A DNA stretch of 64,000 nt. Origin: Lysobacterales bacterium. GTDB lineage: Bacteria; Pseudomonadota; Gammaproteobacteria; Xanthomonadales; SZUA-38. Where the stretch lies: contig JANQOZ010000093.1 of the NCBI GenBank assembly GCA_028285525.1, positions 1 through 64,000 of the forward strand. The letters run 5' to 3'. Under the pieces are notes generated by a model, which saw only the letters and a program-made list of their open reading frames with translations, made no database searches and was not told where the DNA came from. The translations under genes were made by a program, and so were the position numbers. Below, in pieces: positions 55,365 to 62,519 of this stretch (position 1 is the stretch's first letter; each line of letters starts with the position of its first letter).

Positions 55365-55837
55365 TAGCGCCGCGGAACCGCTTCTTCCGGCTTAACATTC
55401 CTCTTAGGGCGGCCCGGAACCCCATGAGTCTTAAATCCGAATTCGATGATGTAACGCATTTCCTCGAGACCAAATTCGGTATATCGCTTACTGAGCGAGC
55501 ATGCACTGATGTTAACGATTTCGCCAGATCGATATAGCAGCAAATAGCTGTCCCCCACGATCAGCGGTCGTGAACAGGTGTGGCCACGCCCATAGCCCGA
55601 AACTTGAACAACATCCGGCACCGTTCCCCAAATTAGTTCGACAACTTCAGCTTCGCCTTTGATGGGAGTTGGATCAATTGCCGCGCGGGTCACCTCAACA
55701 AGCTCAGCTTTTCTCAACTTTGCTCGAGCGACACCGTCAATGCTGGGCAGGAAATTGAACAATGCCCGCGCGTCACAGCTGCAGGCATCAGAAGCGCTGA
55801 CAAAACACAAGAAAACCGAAAGCACGACAGCTCGCAT
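55364..55837 (-). CDS. Small exported Cys-containing protein, NTR/TIMP-like
   Basis: 157 residues, signal peptide ending at VSASDAC with CSC at the cleavage. It continues with strands ELVEVTRAAID, EAEVVELIWG and a closing DSYLLLYRSGEIVNISACSLSKRY, again the Cys-strands-Cys layout of TIMP-like proteins, plus a basic C-terminal tail. It is translationally coupled (TAATG) to the next gene. Function unknown. Codon and base use is AT-richer than elsewhere in the window. Confidence 0.6.
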   Translation of the reverse strand: MRAVVLSVFLCFVSASDACSCDARALFNFLPSIDGVARAKLRKAELVEVTRAAIDPTPIKGEAEVVELIWGTVPDVVQVSGYGRGHTCSRPLIVGDSYLLLYRSGEIVNISACSLSKRYTEFGLEEMRYIIEFGFKTHGVPGRPKRNVKPEEAVPRR

Positions 55838-56253
55838 AGGCTCTAACTGACAGATTCAAGAAACGGCGATTCGTCAAGAATGCCACGTTTCTTATTTCCA
55901 AATGAACCATGTTTGAACGATGATCCACGGATAAAGCCTGAGTTCTGGTCCAGTCCTTTAGGCCGCTGCGTCGTTCTCTGGTCAAGGCGTGGGTGCGCCA
56001 CAAATGGCCAGAAAAAACAGTCGCCATTAGTGCTGCGATGCCGACGATTTTCGTCGCAGGAACAGCGACAGGTGAACCAATGATTGCAGAACTGCCAGAA
56101 GTTCATTCGGCTATTACTCCTGCATGCCCTGCCATCGATGCAGGTGCGAATGCCGCAAGAAAAAGTGCTGCTAACCACCGGTGAATGCGGACATTGTCCA
56201 CAACCAGACACCGAAAACTTAGCTTCGCGTCAGCCAACTCTGCGTAGAACTCC
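55838..56253. other. Interval without a confident gene
   Basis: About 416 bases between two exported-protein genes. On the minus strand a signal-peptide-like stretch (RIHRWLAALFLAAFAPASMAGHAG) lies at about 56110-56190, but its frame stops after some 30 codons; a different frame carries on with Cys/His-rich but unconvincing sequence. This may be a frameshifted or decayed small exported protein of the same kind as its neighbours. No terminator was recognised. Confidence 0.4.
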
Positions 56254-56655
56254 TCAGTCAGGTACAGTCGGATAAGGATCTCTTCCTGAGCAACGGTCAT
56301 CGCGCACTGATCGCTCCAAAGCATCGCGGTAGGAATCCTCTGGCCAGTCGCTCTTTGGATCGTGGATTGAGACGCTTACGCGCGGCTGCTCGTTCGCACT
56401 CCGCGCGTTGAATGAATCGATCAGGAGATCGGCGACTTGATCGGTGCGAAGTCCTTCTACGCTCAGAATCGTCTTGCCAAGCTTGATCTTTCCTGACCGA
56501 CGAACTCGCCCATAATCGTATAGCTGCCCCCAGCAACCGTTGAACTCCACGTATACGATCAGTCGATCTCCAGGCCGAATTACTGGTGCTTCGGCAGCTT
56601 GAATGCTGATTACAGATGCTAGGTAGGTAATGAAAGCCAGTTTTCGAAATCGCAT
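56254..56655 (-). CDS. Stand-alone polysaccharide-export (Wza N-terminal-like) domain protein
   Basis: 133 residues, signal peptide (FRKLAFITYLASVISIQA), then PVIRPGDRLIVYVEFNG, a short loop, GRVRRSGKIKLGKTILSVEGLRTDQVADLLIDSF and VSVSIHDPKS. This is the Poly_export pattern of Wza/KpsD-type proteins: PGD, then the strand with Gly-Lys-Ile and the helix ending DLLxDSF. Full-length Wza has SLBB repeats and a C-terminal membrane helix; here nothing follows. It might be a truncated or reduced version. The start ATG at 56655 is chosen as the start of the signal; the frame is open to 56700. Confidence 0.6.
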   Translation of the reverse strand: MRFRKLAFITYLASVISIQAAEAPVIRPGDRLIVYVEFNGCWGQLYDYGRVRRSGKIKLGKTILSVEGLRTDQVADLLIDSFNARSANEQPRVSVSIHDPKSDWPEDSYRDALERSVRDDRCSGRDPYPTVPD

Positions 56656-56805
56656 CGACAAGGCCTCGATAAAAAGGCGAACTTTACTTAGTCGATCCAA
56701 CCTGAGATTCCCCCTGTTTCTGAGTAACTTGTATCGCGTCCGGGCCGATAAGCCTGAGCACGATAACGAGTTTGCGCATGCACGATAAGCGCTGGATTTT
56801 CTCTT

Positions 56806-57504
56806 TCAGCGACCGACCCGAATCGATGGCTCATAGTTAAACCAGCTCTCTGGCTTTTCTCTGGATAGAACCACGATCGATCTTGGAACCAGACACAGAC
56901 CTCTGAACGGTTCCTGATCACAGCATAGTGGGTAGGTAAAGAAAACGTGCTCAGTGCCCTTATCAAAGCTCTTGCAAGCTTGGTCTGCAGGTTCGCGCAA
57001 GAAGAATGCGTATGAGCGATCCTCTTCAAACTTCGCTCGTTGGGCGCTATACCCGAAATGTGGCGGAGGGTAGCCAACATAACGTTCAGCGATGGAGACG
57101 TGACCTGATATCAGCGTTCCATGCACTGAGTACCTCCTCGAACGCGTCTCTGTGAGCCTCAGCAGCTCGCTTAGCGTCTGACTGCTATCGTTGTTTTTCC
57201 TCGGCTCCAACGGCACAGACTCGCGCCAGCTGTTGCCAATTTCGACCGACTGGCATTCCGCGACTTTCACCGAAAGCTCAAGTTCAACGTGTGCTAGACA
57301 CATTGGTTGAGCAGCGCCCGTCATGCCGAGACTTACAGCGAAACATAGGAGTAGCCTTTGACCGAGATTGAGATTGCGTCGCCGCAGCCGCCGTGGGCTC
57401 AATATCTCGCAGCTTTGAACCGATTCCTGGTGCCAACGGTTGCTAAAAGCACGACGTATCGCAACGAAGCCTCGGCGCCATTTTTCTTGCCTGGCGAGTC
57501 TCAT
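56806..57504 (-). CDS. Exported Cys-rich protein, paralogue of the next gene
   Basis: 232 residues if the ATG at 57504 is used. A signal-like segment (LGQRLLLCFAVSLGMTGAAQP) begins only near residue 50, so the true start may be lower; a TTG at 57402 is possible. The mature part ends with FFLREPADQACKSFDKGTEHV, LCCDQEPFRG and SIVVLSREKP. The CCD, Cys and REK spacing closely follows the gene at 57529-57963, so the two are diverged copies. No fold recognised beyond the Cys pairing. The gap to the copy is 24 bases. Confidence 0.6.
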   Translation of the reverse strand: MRLARQEKWRRGFVAIRRAFSNRWHQESVQSCEILSPRRLRRRNLNLGQRLLLCFAVSLGMTGAAQPMCLAHVELELSVKVAECQSVEIGNSWRESVPLEPRKNNDSSQTLSELLRLTETRSRRYSVHGTLISGHVSIAERYVGYPPPHFGYSAQRAKFEEDRSYAFFLREPADQACKSFDKGTEHVFFTYPLCCDQEPFRGLCLVPRSIVVLSREKPESWFNYEPSIRVGR

Positions 57505-57528
57505 TTAGTCAGGAACCTCGATCCATGG

Positions 57529-57963
57529 TCACGGATCTTTTTCTCTCTGCATCAACGGCAGAGACTCTGGCAACCAACACTCTGGACCCGGAGGAACCGT
57601 ATCGCAGCAAGGATTGACTGAGATAAGCCAGAACGTGTTCGCCCTTTCTACCGCCTCACAAAAGTCGGTTGACCGCCCCCCCACAAAAAAGGACCCGAAT
57701 TCTCCAGCTTGTGGCTTTTTGGTGCGCGCGAATACTGGGCTGTTCGGAACAGCCTGCTTTGAGTCCAAGATTTTGCCAGTTACCAAGGTTCCGCGCACTG
57801 GATCCGATTTCCATCCCTCCATCTGACTTTGATCTGGGAACACCGCCAAACCCTGGCAGCGCGTCGCGGATATCTGGACCAAAGATCTCGTGGAAGGCAA
57901 ACAGTCTGCTGAACATTCAAATGACAAGCAGGCTCCCAGCAAGACAGTGGCCATGCGCTTCAT
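57529..57963 (-). CDS. Exported Cys-rich protein, paralogue of the previous gene
   Basis: 144 residues with signal peptide (MKRMATVLLGACLSFECSAD). The mature part has STRSLVQISATRC, VFARTKKPQAGEFG, DFCEAVERANTFWLISVNPCCDTVPPGPECWLPESLPLMQREKDP. Comparison with the neighbour: Cys-x(n)-NPCCD...PEC and final QREK align with LCCD...GLC and SREK. A small Cys-crosslinked exported protein. The ATG at 57963 is the only good start. Transcription seems to continue into the paralogue. Confidence 0.6.
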   Translation of the reverse strand: MKRMATVLLGACLSFECSADCLPSTRSLVQISATRCQGLAVFPDQSQMEGWKSDPVRGTLVTGKILDSKQAVPNSPVFARTKKPQAGEFGSFFVGGRSTDFCEAVERANTFWLISVNPCCDTVPPGPECWLPESLPLMQREKDP

Positions 57964-58104
57964 GAGGGATACTGCAATTGCGGATTGGAAGGAGAACCAA
58001 TCCCCGATTTTCGCGCTATATCGACGTCTTCAAGCTGTGCCCACCGATATGGGTTCACCTGGGTCTTGACGATTCCCGGCTGCCGGCGCAGCGAGATGCC
58101 GGGT

Positions 58105-58701
58105 CTACTTTCCATTCTTACCGTATTCAGACTCTATTCGCTTAACTAGCGCATTCTCGTCTTCTGGGCCGCTTGGCGGTGAACAGACAGGGGACACAAA
58201 GAGTCCGGCAATTTCTCTGGCCAGCACAACTTGCTGTTGGCCCACCTGAAATCCACGATCATGTGCCATTGGGCGACGGCGGGAACTGATAACGACACTT
58301 CCTCCCTCTTCCACGTCGCCGTGCCAAACTCTTTCAACTTCAAAGGTGGCTTCGGTTCTTACAGGCCAACGGTTTAGCCCTTCCCCGCTCATGATCTGCT
58401 GGATTTCTTTTACCTTGCCGGCAAAAACAAGATCGTAGCCATCAACGGATAAGGTCGGGACGTTTGAGCCATTCCGGATGACGTAAACGCATTGAGTTGC
58501 GCTTGCGGGAAGGGAGCAAAAAGTTAAAACAGCAAAGTACAGAGCCCTTAGCGTCGGCTGGCGTACCCGGTCCTTGGCTGACCTAAGACGGCCAGATGGG
58601 AAACCTCCCAACTCGGTCCGCGCACTACTCGCTATCGTCGGTGAGGGAGACCTATAACCGGCCTGCTGGCTACTATTATGGTCTCGTGACGGAAAACGCA
58701 T
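58105..58701 (-). CDS. Exported NTR/TIMP-like protein
   Basis: 199 residues from the ATG at 58701. A membrane/signal segment at about residues 49-67 (LRALYFAVLTFCSLPASATQ) is preceded by a long basic stretch, so the true start may be a later non-ATG codon. After QCVYVIRNGS come a strand VDGYDLVFAGKVKEI, then EATFEVERVWHG, VVISSRRR, QQVVLAREIAGLFVSP and the Cys in VCSPPSGPED. The [DLVFAGKV...FEVERVWHG...V.SP.C] order is the strongest TIMP/netrin-like match in this region. It overlaps the stop of the membrane protein upstream. Confidence 0.65.
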   Translation of the reverse strand: MRFPSRDHNSSQQAGYRSPSPTIASSARTELGGFPSGRLRSAKDRVRQPTLRALYFAVLTFCSLPASATQCVYVIRNGSNVPTLSVDGYDLVFAGKVKEIQQIMSGEGLNRWPVRTEATFEVERVWHGDVEEGGSVVISSRRRPMAHDRGFQVGQQQVVLAREIAGLFVSPVCSPPSGPEDENALVKRIESEYGKNGK

Positions 58702-59011
58702 AGCTCGCACCAAAAAGCACCAGGAGAGCCATCCCAACTCCTACGATGATATCTATCAGGAAGTTGTGACTATTGGGTATGACCGTCGGAAACAGCAAAA
58801 TACTCACGCCACTCCAATACAGTGCGGATAGTCCTAACCGCCACGAGCCACCGATGGTCGCGACCATGGCGAGCGGCACCGTCAGCAAAACCAGCACGAT
58901 TGCTGGAGTGAAAGGGGCATATGAAAAATAGCTGGATACCATCGAGATGGTGAGGGCTGCGGCCCCCGTCCTCCACGATGACGATTTTCTTTTCTCTCGA
59001 ATGGCGACCAT
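58676..59011 (-). CDS. Small integral membrane protein
   Basis: 111 residues, ATG at 59011, with four hydrophobic segments (e.g. FTPAIVLVLLTVPLAMVATIGG, NFLIDIIVGVGMALLVLFGASYAF) and a basic amino end (MVAIREKRKSSSWR). No family recognised. The stop lies inside the start of the NTR/TIMP-like gene, so the two are likely cotranscribed. Possibly anchors or assembles the secreted partner. Confidence 0.6.
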   Translation of the reverse strand: MVAIREKRKSSSWRTGAAALTISMVSSYFSYAPFTPAIVLVLLTVPLAMVATIGGSWRLGLSALYWSGVSILLFPTVIPNSHNFLIDIIVGVGMALLVLFGASYAFSVTRP

Positions 59012-59147
59012 TTGGCCCAACCTAGCTCGGGTATTTGTTCCGAACGCGCACTAGCGAACTCTGTTGATTTGGCCTTCGTATCGATACCAGCTTTCTGGCT
59101 TGGCCTCTACGTGCGTCACAGAAAGGCTTTGTATTCGAAATCGCCTG

Positions 59148-59549
59148 TCAGTGAACCCAATTCTCTTTGCGCAATCCCGGTACGCGCTCAAACTCGCTCT
59201 CGTTGTTTGTGACGATAGTCAGTCCAATACTCCGGGCATGGCCAGCAATCATCTGATCATAGGGGCCGATGGGCTTGCCCAGTTTCTTGAGTTCAGCCCG
59301 AAGCTGGGCAGTATGCGCTGCGGCACGGAGGTCGTAATCCAGGACCGCCAGTCTAGCGAGAAAGCTGTCTAAGACTCTGAGGTCTTTCTCGGGCGCCCCC
59401 GATTTCTCGGCGCCAAAAAGGAGCTCCATTGCAGTGACCGTACTGACGCATAACTGCTCCTGGTGACGAATGAAAGCATTGCGTACCTCGCTGGGTTGAT
59501 TCTTGATGGTGTAGATACAGATGTTCGTATCCAGCATGTACCTGTACAT
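59148..59549 (-). CDS. vapC: VapC toxin (PIN-domain ribonuclease)
   Basis: 133 residues. PIN-domain acidic residues are in place: D7 in YMLDTNICIYTI, E in TAMELLFGAE (about 42), D98 in GPYDQMIAGHA and the VTNNESEFERV end. VapC cleaves tRNA or rRNA (initiator tRNA in several relatives). The ATG at 59549 overlaps the antitoxin stop by one base as TGATG, so it is coupled to and follows vapB, the usual order. The N-terminus starts directly with the D7 motif. Confidence 0.93.
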   Translation of the reverse strand: MYRYMLDTNICIYTIKNQPSEVRNAFIRHQEQLCVSTVTAMELLFGAEKSGAPEKDLRVLDSFLARLAVLDYDLRAAAHTAQLRAELKKLGKPIGPYDQMIAGHARSIGLTIVTNNESEFERVPGLRKENWVH

Positions 59550-59779
59550 CAAAGGCCTTCCCGTTCCTGTTCCTCAGGTTGCTCGCGTTCCGACATAAAA
59601 TCATCGGTGACCGTCTCGCCGGCAAACCATTCCTCCCAAGATGTACCCTCGGGCGTGATGATACGCGTTCGGCCTACTGCCACGACATCGACGCGTTTGA
59701 CGTCATCGGGCAGCGCCACGGACTTGGGTAACCTAACTGCCTGGCTCTTGTTGCTCTTGAAAACCGATGCCTTCTCCAT
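59549..59779 (-). CDS. vapB: VapB antitoxin (AbrB/MazE-type)
   Basis: 76 residues. N-terminal AbrB-like swapped-hairpin: ASVFKSNKSQAVRLPKSVALP and KRVDVVAVGRTRIITPEG; the C-terminal acidic arm (ETVTDDFMSEREQPEEQEREGL) wraps the toxin. The antitoxin binds its own promoter; two matching palindromes lie upstream (59793-59813 and 59831-59851). Good start ATG. Confidence 0.92.
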   Translation of the reverse strand: MEKASVFKSNKSQAVRLPKSVALPDDVKRVDVVAVGRTRIITPEGTSWEEWFAGETVTDDFMSEREQPEEQEREGL

Positions 59780-59792
59780 TGCTATTTCTCAC

Positions 59793-59813
59793 GTATATCC
59801 CTAAAGGATATAC
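59793..59813. promoter_or_regulatory. vapBC operator palindrome 1
   Basis: GTATATCC-CTAAA-GGATATAC, a perfect 8-bp inverted repeat with a 5-bp centre, 14 bases upstream of the vapB start. It overlaps the likely promoter; typical for self-repression by VapBC. Confidence 0.8.
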
Positions 59814-59830
59814 AGTGTAGATAAGTGATG

Positions 59831-59851
59831 GTATATGTCAACGGGATATAC
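59831..59851. promoter_or_regulatory. vapBC operator palindrome 2 (imperfect)
   Basis: GTATATGT-N5-GGATATAC, the same arms with two changes and the same 5-bp centre and 21-bp size. The two copies lie 38 bases start to start, a spacing suited to cooperative binding. Confidence 0.7.
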
Positions 59852-59935
59852 AACGCTCTAGGCGTGTGCCAATTTTGTGTTAATCACTGCGTTGCCAGTT
59901 CCTCGCGACCATGTCATTCCTTAACGGCACCTTGC

Positions 59936-60319
59936 TTAAGTCATGCCAGGGTCCTGAAAGCGAATTCTTGTCTTGCGCAGTACAGAACTGGAACGATCGG
60001 TAACCGAGTCGATAAACGCGTCATCGCCGCTATCGAAATCTAACTGCGCCGTAAGCGGCGTTTGATGATCCCGCTCAGCCGACACAACGACATAATCGGG
60101 TGTTGCGGCGCAGGCGTCTTGCGGGTCATCACATCCGGGACAGTCAAGATGCTCGCACGGCATATGGCCAGAAACGTCAGTATCAGCACCATGGTGATGC
60201 CCGCCAGCTACGTGATGAGTATCGTTGCTCGCAGCATCGGTCGACGCGCACGCACAAGCGATGTTGGAGAACATCAGCGCGCAAGCAAGAACGACCGTTA
60301 TTAGCCTTGAGCTCAACAT
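59936..60319 (-). CDS. Exported His/Cys-rich protein, possible metal binding
   Basis: 127 residues. Signal peptide ending at SNIACACAS. The mature stretch has HHVAGGHHHGADTDVSGHMPCEHLDCPGCDD with four Cys and eight His in about 40 residues, typical of metal-binding (Cu, Zn or Ni) periplasmic proteins. The tail is acidic and polar. ATG 60319 is used. It follows the ABC ATPase gene by 65 bases on the same strand as the last gene of the transport operon, which suggests a metal-linked function; no homologue recognised. Confidence 0.65.
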   Translation of the reverse strand: MLSSRLITVVLACALMFSNIACACASTDAASNDTHHVAGGHHHGADTDVSGHMPCEHLDCPGCDDPQDACAATPDYVVVSAERDHQTPLTAQLDFDSGDDAFIDSVTDRSSSVLRKTRIRFQDPGMT

Positions 60320-60384
60320 ATTCCGATCGAAGCTATGCACCTGGGGAGCATCAGTCAAGATCCGCATTATCTGTTCGGATACTT

Positions 60385-61083
60385 TCAGTGCATGTGTTCG
60401 AGGTAAATGCGCTCAAGATCGACGTGTGAAACCTCCCCGGCATCCAGTTCCCGCACCAGTACGCCTTCCCGCATGATGCCGATGCGCGTGCCGGTTTCTT
60501 TGGCACGGAACAGGTCATGTGTTGCCATCAGAATCGCCACTCCGTCCGCCTGAAGCTCTAGCAGCAAAGCTGAAAATTCATTGCTCGCTTTTGGGTCCAG
60601 TCCCGAGGTCGGTTCATCGAGCAGCAGCGCTTTTGCTTGTTTGGCCAGCGCGATGGCAACCCCGACCTTTTGTCGCATACCTTTCGAATAGGTTTTGACC
60701 GGCTTGTCCATGGCATCCGCCTGCAGTCCGCAGCGGCGGAGAAACGCGGTGTACTCGTCATCCGAATACCGGTTCCCACCAAGCCGAGCGAAATAGACAA
60801 GGTTTTCCCGACCGGAGAGATTGCCGTAGAGCATCACCTGCTCCGGGATGTAGGCCAGGTACCGCTTGCTTCCCCTAGGATCTTCAGTCACATCAATCCC
60901 GTTGACCCGGGCTGTTCCACCGCTGGGTGAGATGAAGTTCAGAAACAGGTTGATGGTTGTTGTCTTGCCTGCGCCGTTGGCGCCGAGCAGGCAGTAGATC
61001 TCACCGCCATTCACCGTCAGGTTCAGCGCCTTCAGCGCCTCGTGAGTTCCGTAGTTTTTACTAAGATCGTTGGCTTCGAGCAT
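60385..61083 (-). CDS. ABC transporter ATP-binding protein
   Basis: 232 residues. Walker A GANGAGKTTT, Q-loop YIPEQ, signature YSKGMRQKVGVAIAL, Walker B ALLLDEPTSGLDP and H-loop ATHD are all present. The CcmA/NosF-like type pairs with ABC-2 permeases. It follows the two permease genes after 11 bases, forming a complete ABC exporter. The substrate may be a metal complex, peptide or lipid. Confidence 0.95.
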   Translation of the reverse strand: MLEANDLSKNYGTHEALKALNLTVNGGEIYCLLGANGAGKTTTINLFLNFISPSGGTARVNGIDVTEDPRGSKRYLAYIPEQVMLYGNLSGRENLVYFARLGGNRYSDDEYTAFLRRCGLQADAMDKPVKTYSKGMRQKVGVAIALAKQAKALLLDEPTSGLDPKASNEFSALLLELQADGVAILMATHDLFRAKETGTRIGIMREGVLVRELDAGEVSHVDLERIYLEHMH

Positions 61084-61094
61084 CCGTACTCCGA

Positions 61095-62519
61095 TCAGGT
61101 GGCCTGCAGCACTGGGTAGCGACGGTATAAGCGAAGCGCAGCGACGATCAGCACCAGGCTGAAAAACGCCAATGTAAGGGCGGCGCCAGCAATGCGCACG
61201 CTACCACCTGAATCCGTAAAGGCAAAAGCCGGGACGCGATCGATATCGGCGCTGTGAAACTCCCGCTCCGTCAGCAGGCGCTGCACAAAAAAATCACGAT
61301 ATACCGAGTGAAACGCCTGAAGCTGATCGCGGAACTCAGCGTAACGTTGGTCGTCGGTGCCAGCGATCGCGGTAAGCGCCTGGTGGGTGACGATCGCCGG
61401 TGACAGGTACTTCATGAACTCGACGACACGCGAGCGTTCTCTGGCTCGACGCTCAAAGCTGGCGAGCAACGGGGCCATGCTGTCCCCAATATCCTTCTCG
61501 CTGGCCAGTACCTCGCGGAAGAATGCAGCCGGTGCTTCCCCCTCATCGGCCAGCTCCGGGTGATCGAAGTAGTATGCCTCACGAGCGGCCGCCGCCCTCT
61601 TCTCGGCTTCGCTGGCCGCTTCACGCAGTTCTGTCGTCAGGTTGACCCGTGACGGCGCCGGGTAAGCCGCCGTTGCAACCACGTTTACCAGCGCAGGGAG
61701 CACCACCACAGCCACCAGCCAGGCGTTTGCCAGCACGACGCCGTTGGTTTCCGATCGCCAGTTGAGAGCGTTTACAAACAGACCCGCGGCAAACCAGAAC
61801 AGGGCGTAGAGCAATACGATCAGAAGCCAACCTGAAGCGTCTTCGAGCGCACCCGTGGCGCCGAAGTCCACGCCGGTAACGAGCAAACTCAGCAGCGACA
61901 CCACCAGCGTGACAGTCAGCACCATGAGACAGCGTGCTGCGCATTTCGCCAGTGTATAACCCGGCAGAGACACGCCCTGGGCCATTGTCAGCGCCAGCAA
62001 ACCGTTTTCCTTTTCCCGCGACAAGAGGTCGAAGACCAGCGCGATGATGAATACTGGCAACACAAACACGATGACAAACGCGACGTCGAAGCTCCCGGCG
62101 AGGAGGTTTTTCGGATTGACGATGTCACTTTCGTTCATGAAGCTGTAGGTGGCATGAGCGGTAACGGCATAATGATTGGGCAAGGCGTCACTTTGCCCTA
62201 GTGCCAGGGCATGGAGCGGCCGCAGCGGAAGATCCGCCGGTTCGGTCAAGATACTGAATCCTAGAGCGCCGGCACTCGCCACAGCGGGAACCTCTGCGGC
62301 GTTTGACTGCTCGTAAGACTGCAGCTGCGCTTTGATCGTCTGCTGAAGCTGAGCAGCAGCGCCGTCAAGTTCGGCGACCTGCCGGATCTGCGAATCGCTG
62401 CGTGTCCCGCCATTGAAGGCAGCAATGATCGTCAGCGCAGCAAGTGTCAGCAGGCTGCCCCACCAGACGGGGTTCTGGCGAAACAGTCGCAGCTCGTGAC
62501 CAAAAACGTGCCGAAACAT
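61095..62519 (-). CDS. ABC-2 type permease (DUF3526-like), second subunit
   Basis: 474 residues. An N-terminal membrane segment (HELRLFRQNPVWWGSLLTLAAL), a large extracytoplasmic domain (residues about 50-160 and 270-420) and five or six C-proximal membrane segments (VIVFVLPVFIIALVFDLLSREKENGLLALTMAQGV). The EKENGLLxL motif is shared with the partner permease and with NosY/DUF3526 proteins. ATG overlaps the preceding stop as TGATG. Confidence 0.87.
   Translation of the reverse strand: MFRHVFGHELRLFRQNPVWWGSLLTLAALTIIAAFNGGTRSDSQIRQVAELDGAAAQLQQTIKAQLQSYEQSNAAEVPAVASAGALGFSILTEPADLPLRPLHALALGQSDALPNHYAVTAHATYSFMNESDIVNPKNLLAGSFDVAFVIVFVLPVFIIALVFDLLSREKENGLLALTMAQGVSLPGYTLAKCAARCLMVLTVTLVVSLLSLLVTGVDFGATGALEDASGWLLIVLLYALFWFAAGLFVNALNWRSETNGVVLANAWLVAVVVLPALVNVVATAAYPAPSRVNLTTELREAASEAEKRAAAAREAYYFDHPELADEGEAPAAFFREVLASEKDIGDSMAPLLASFERRARERSRVVEFMKYLSPAIVTHQALTAIAGTDDQRYAEFRDQLQAFHSVYRDFFVQRLLTEREFHSADIDRVPAFAFTDSGGSVRIAGAALTLAFFSLVLIVAALRLYRRYPVLQAT

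Noticed and set aside
55843-56211. 122-codon minus-strand frame with many Cys
   Set aside because: No signal peptide in this frame and composition unlike its neighbours; kept only as part of the doubtful interval.
50684-60319. Attachment-site repeat of the tRNA-Leu 3' end
   Set aside because: I looked for the T-arm and acceptor sequence again downstream and found no copy, so island borders cannot be set.
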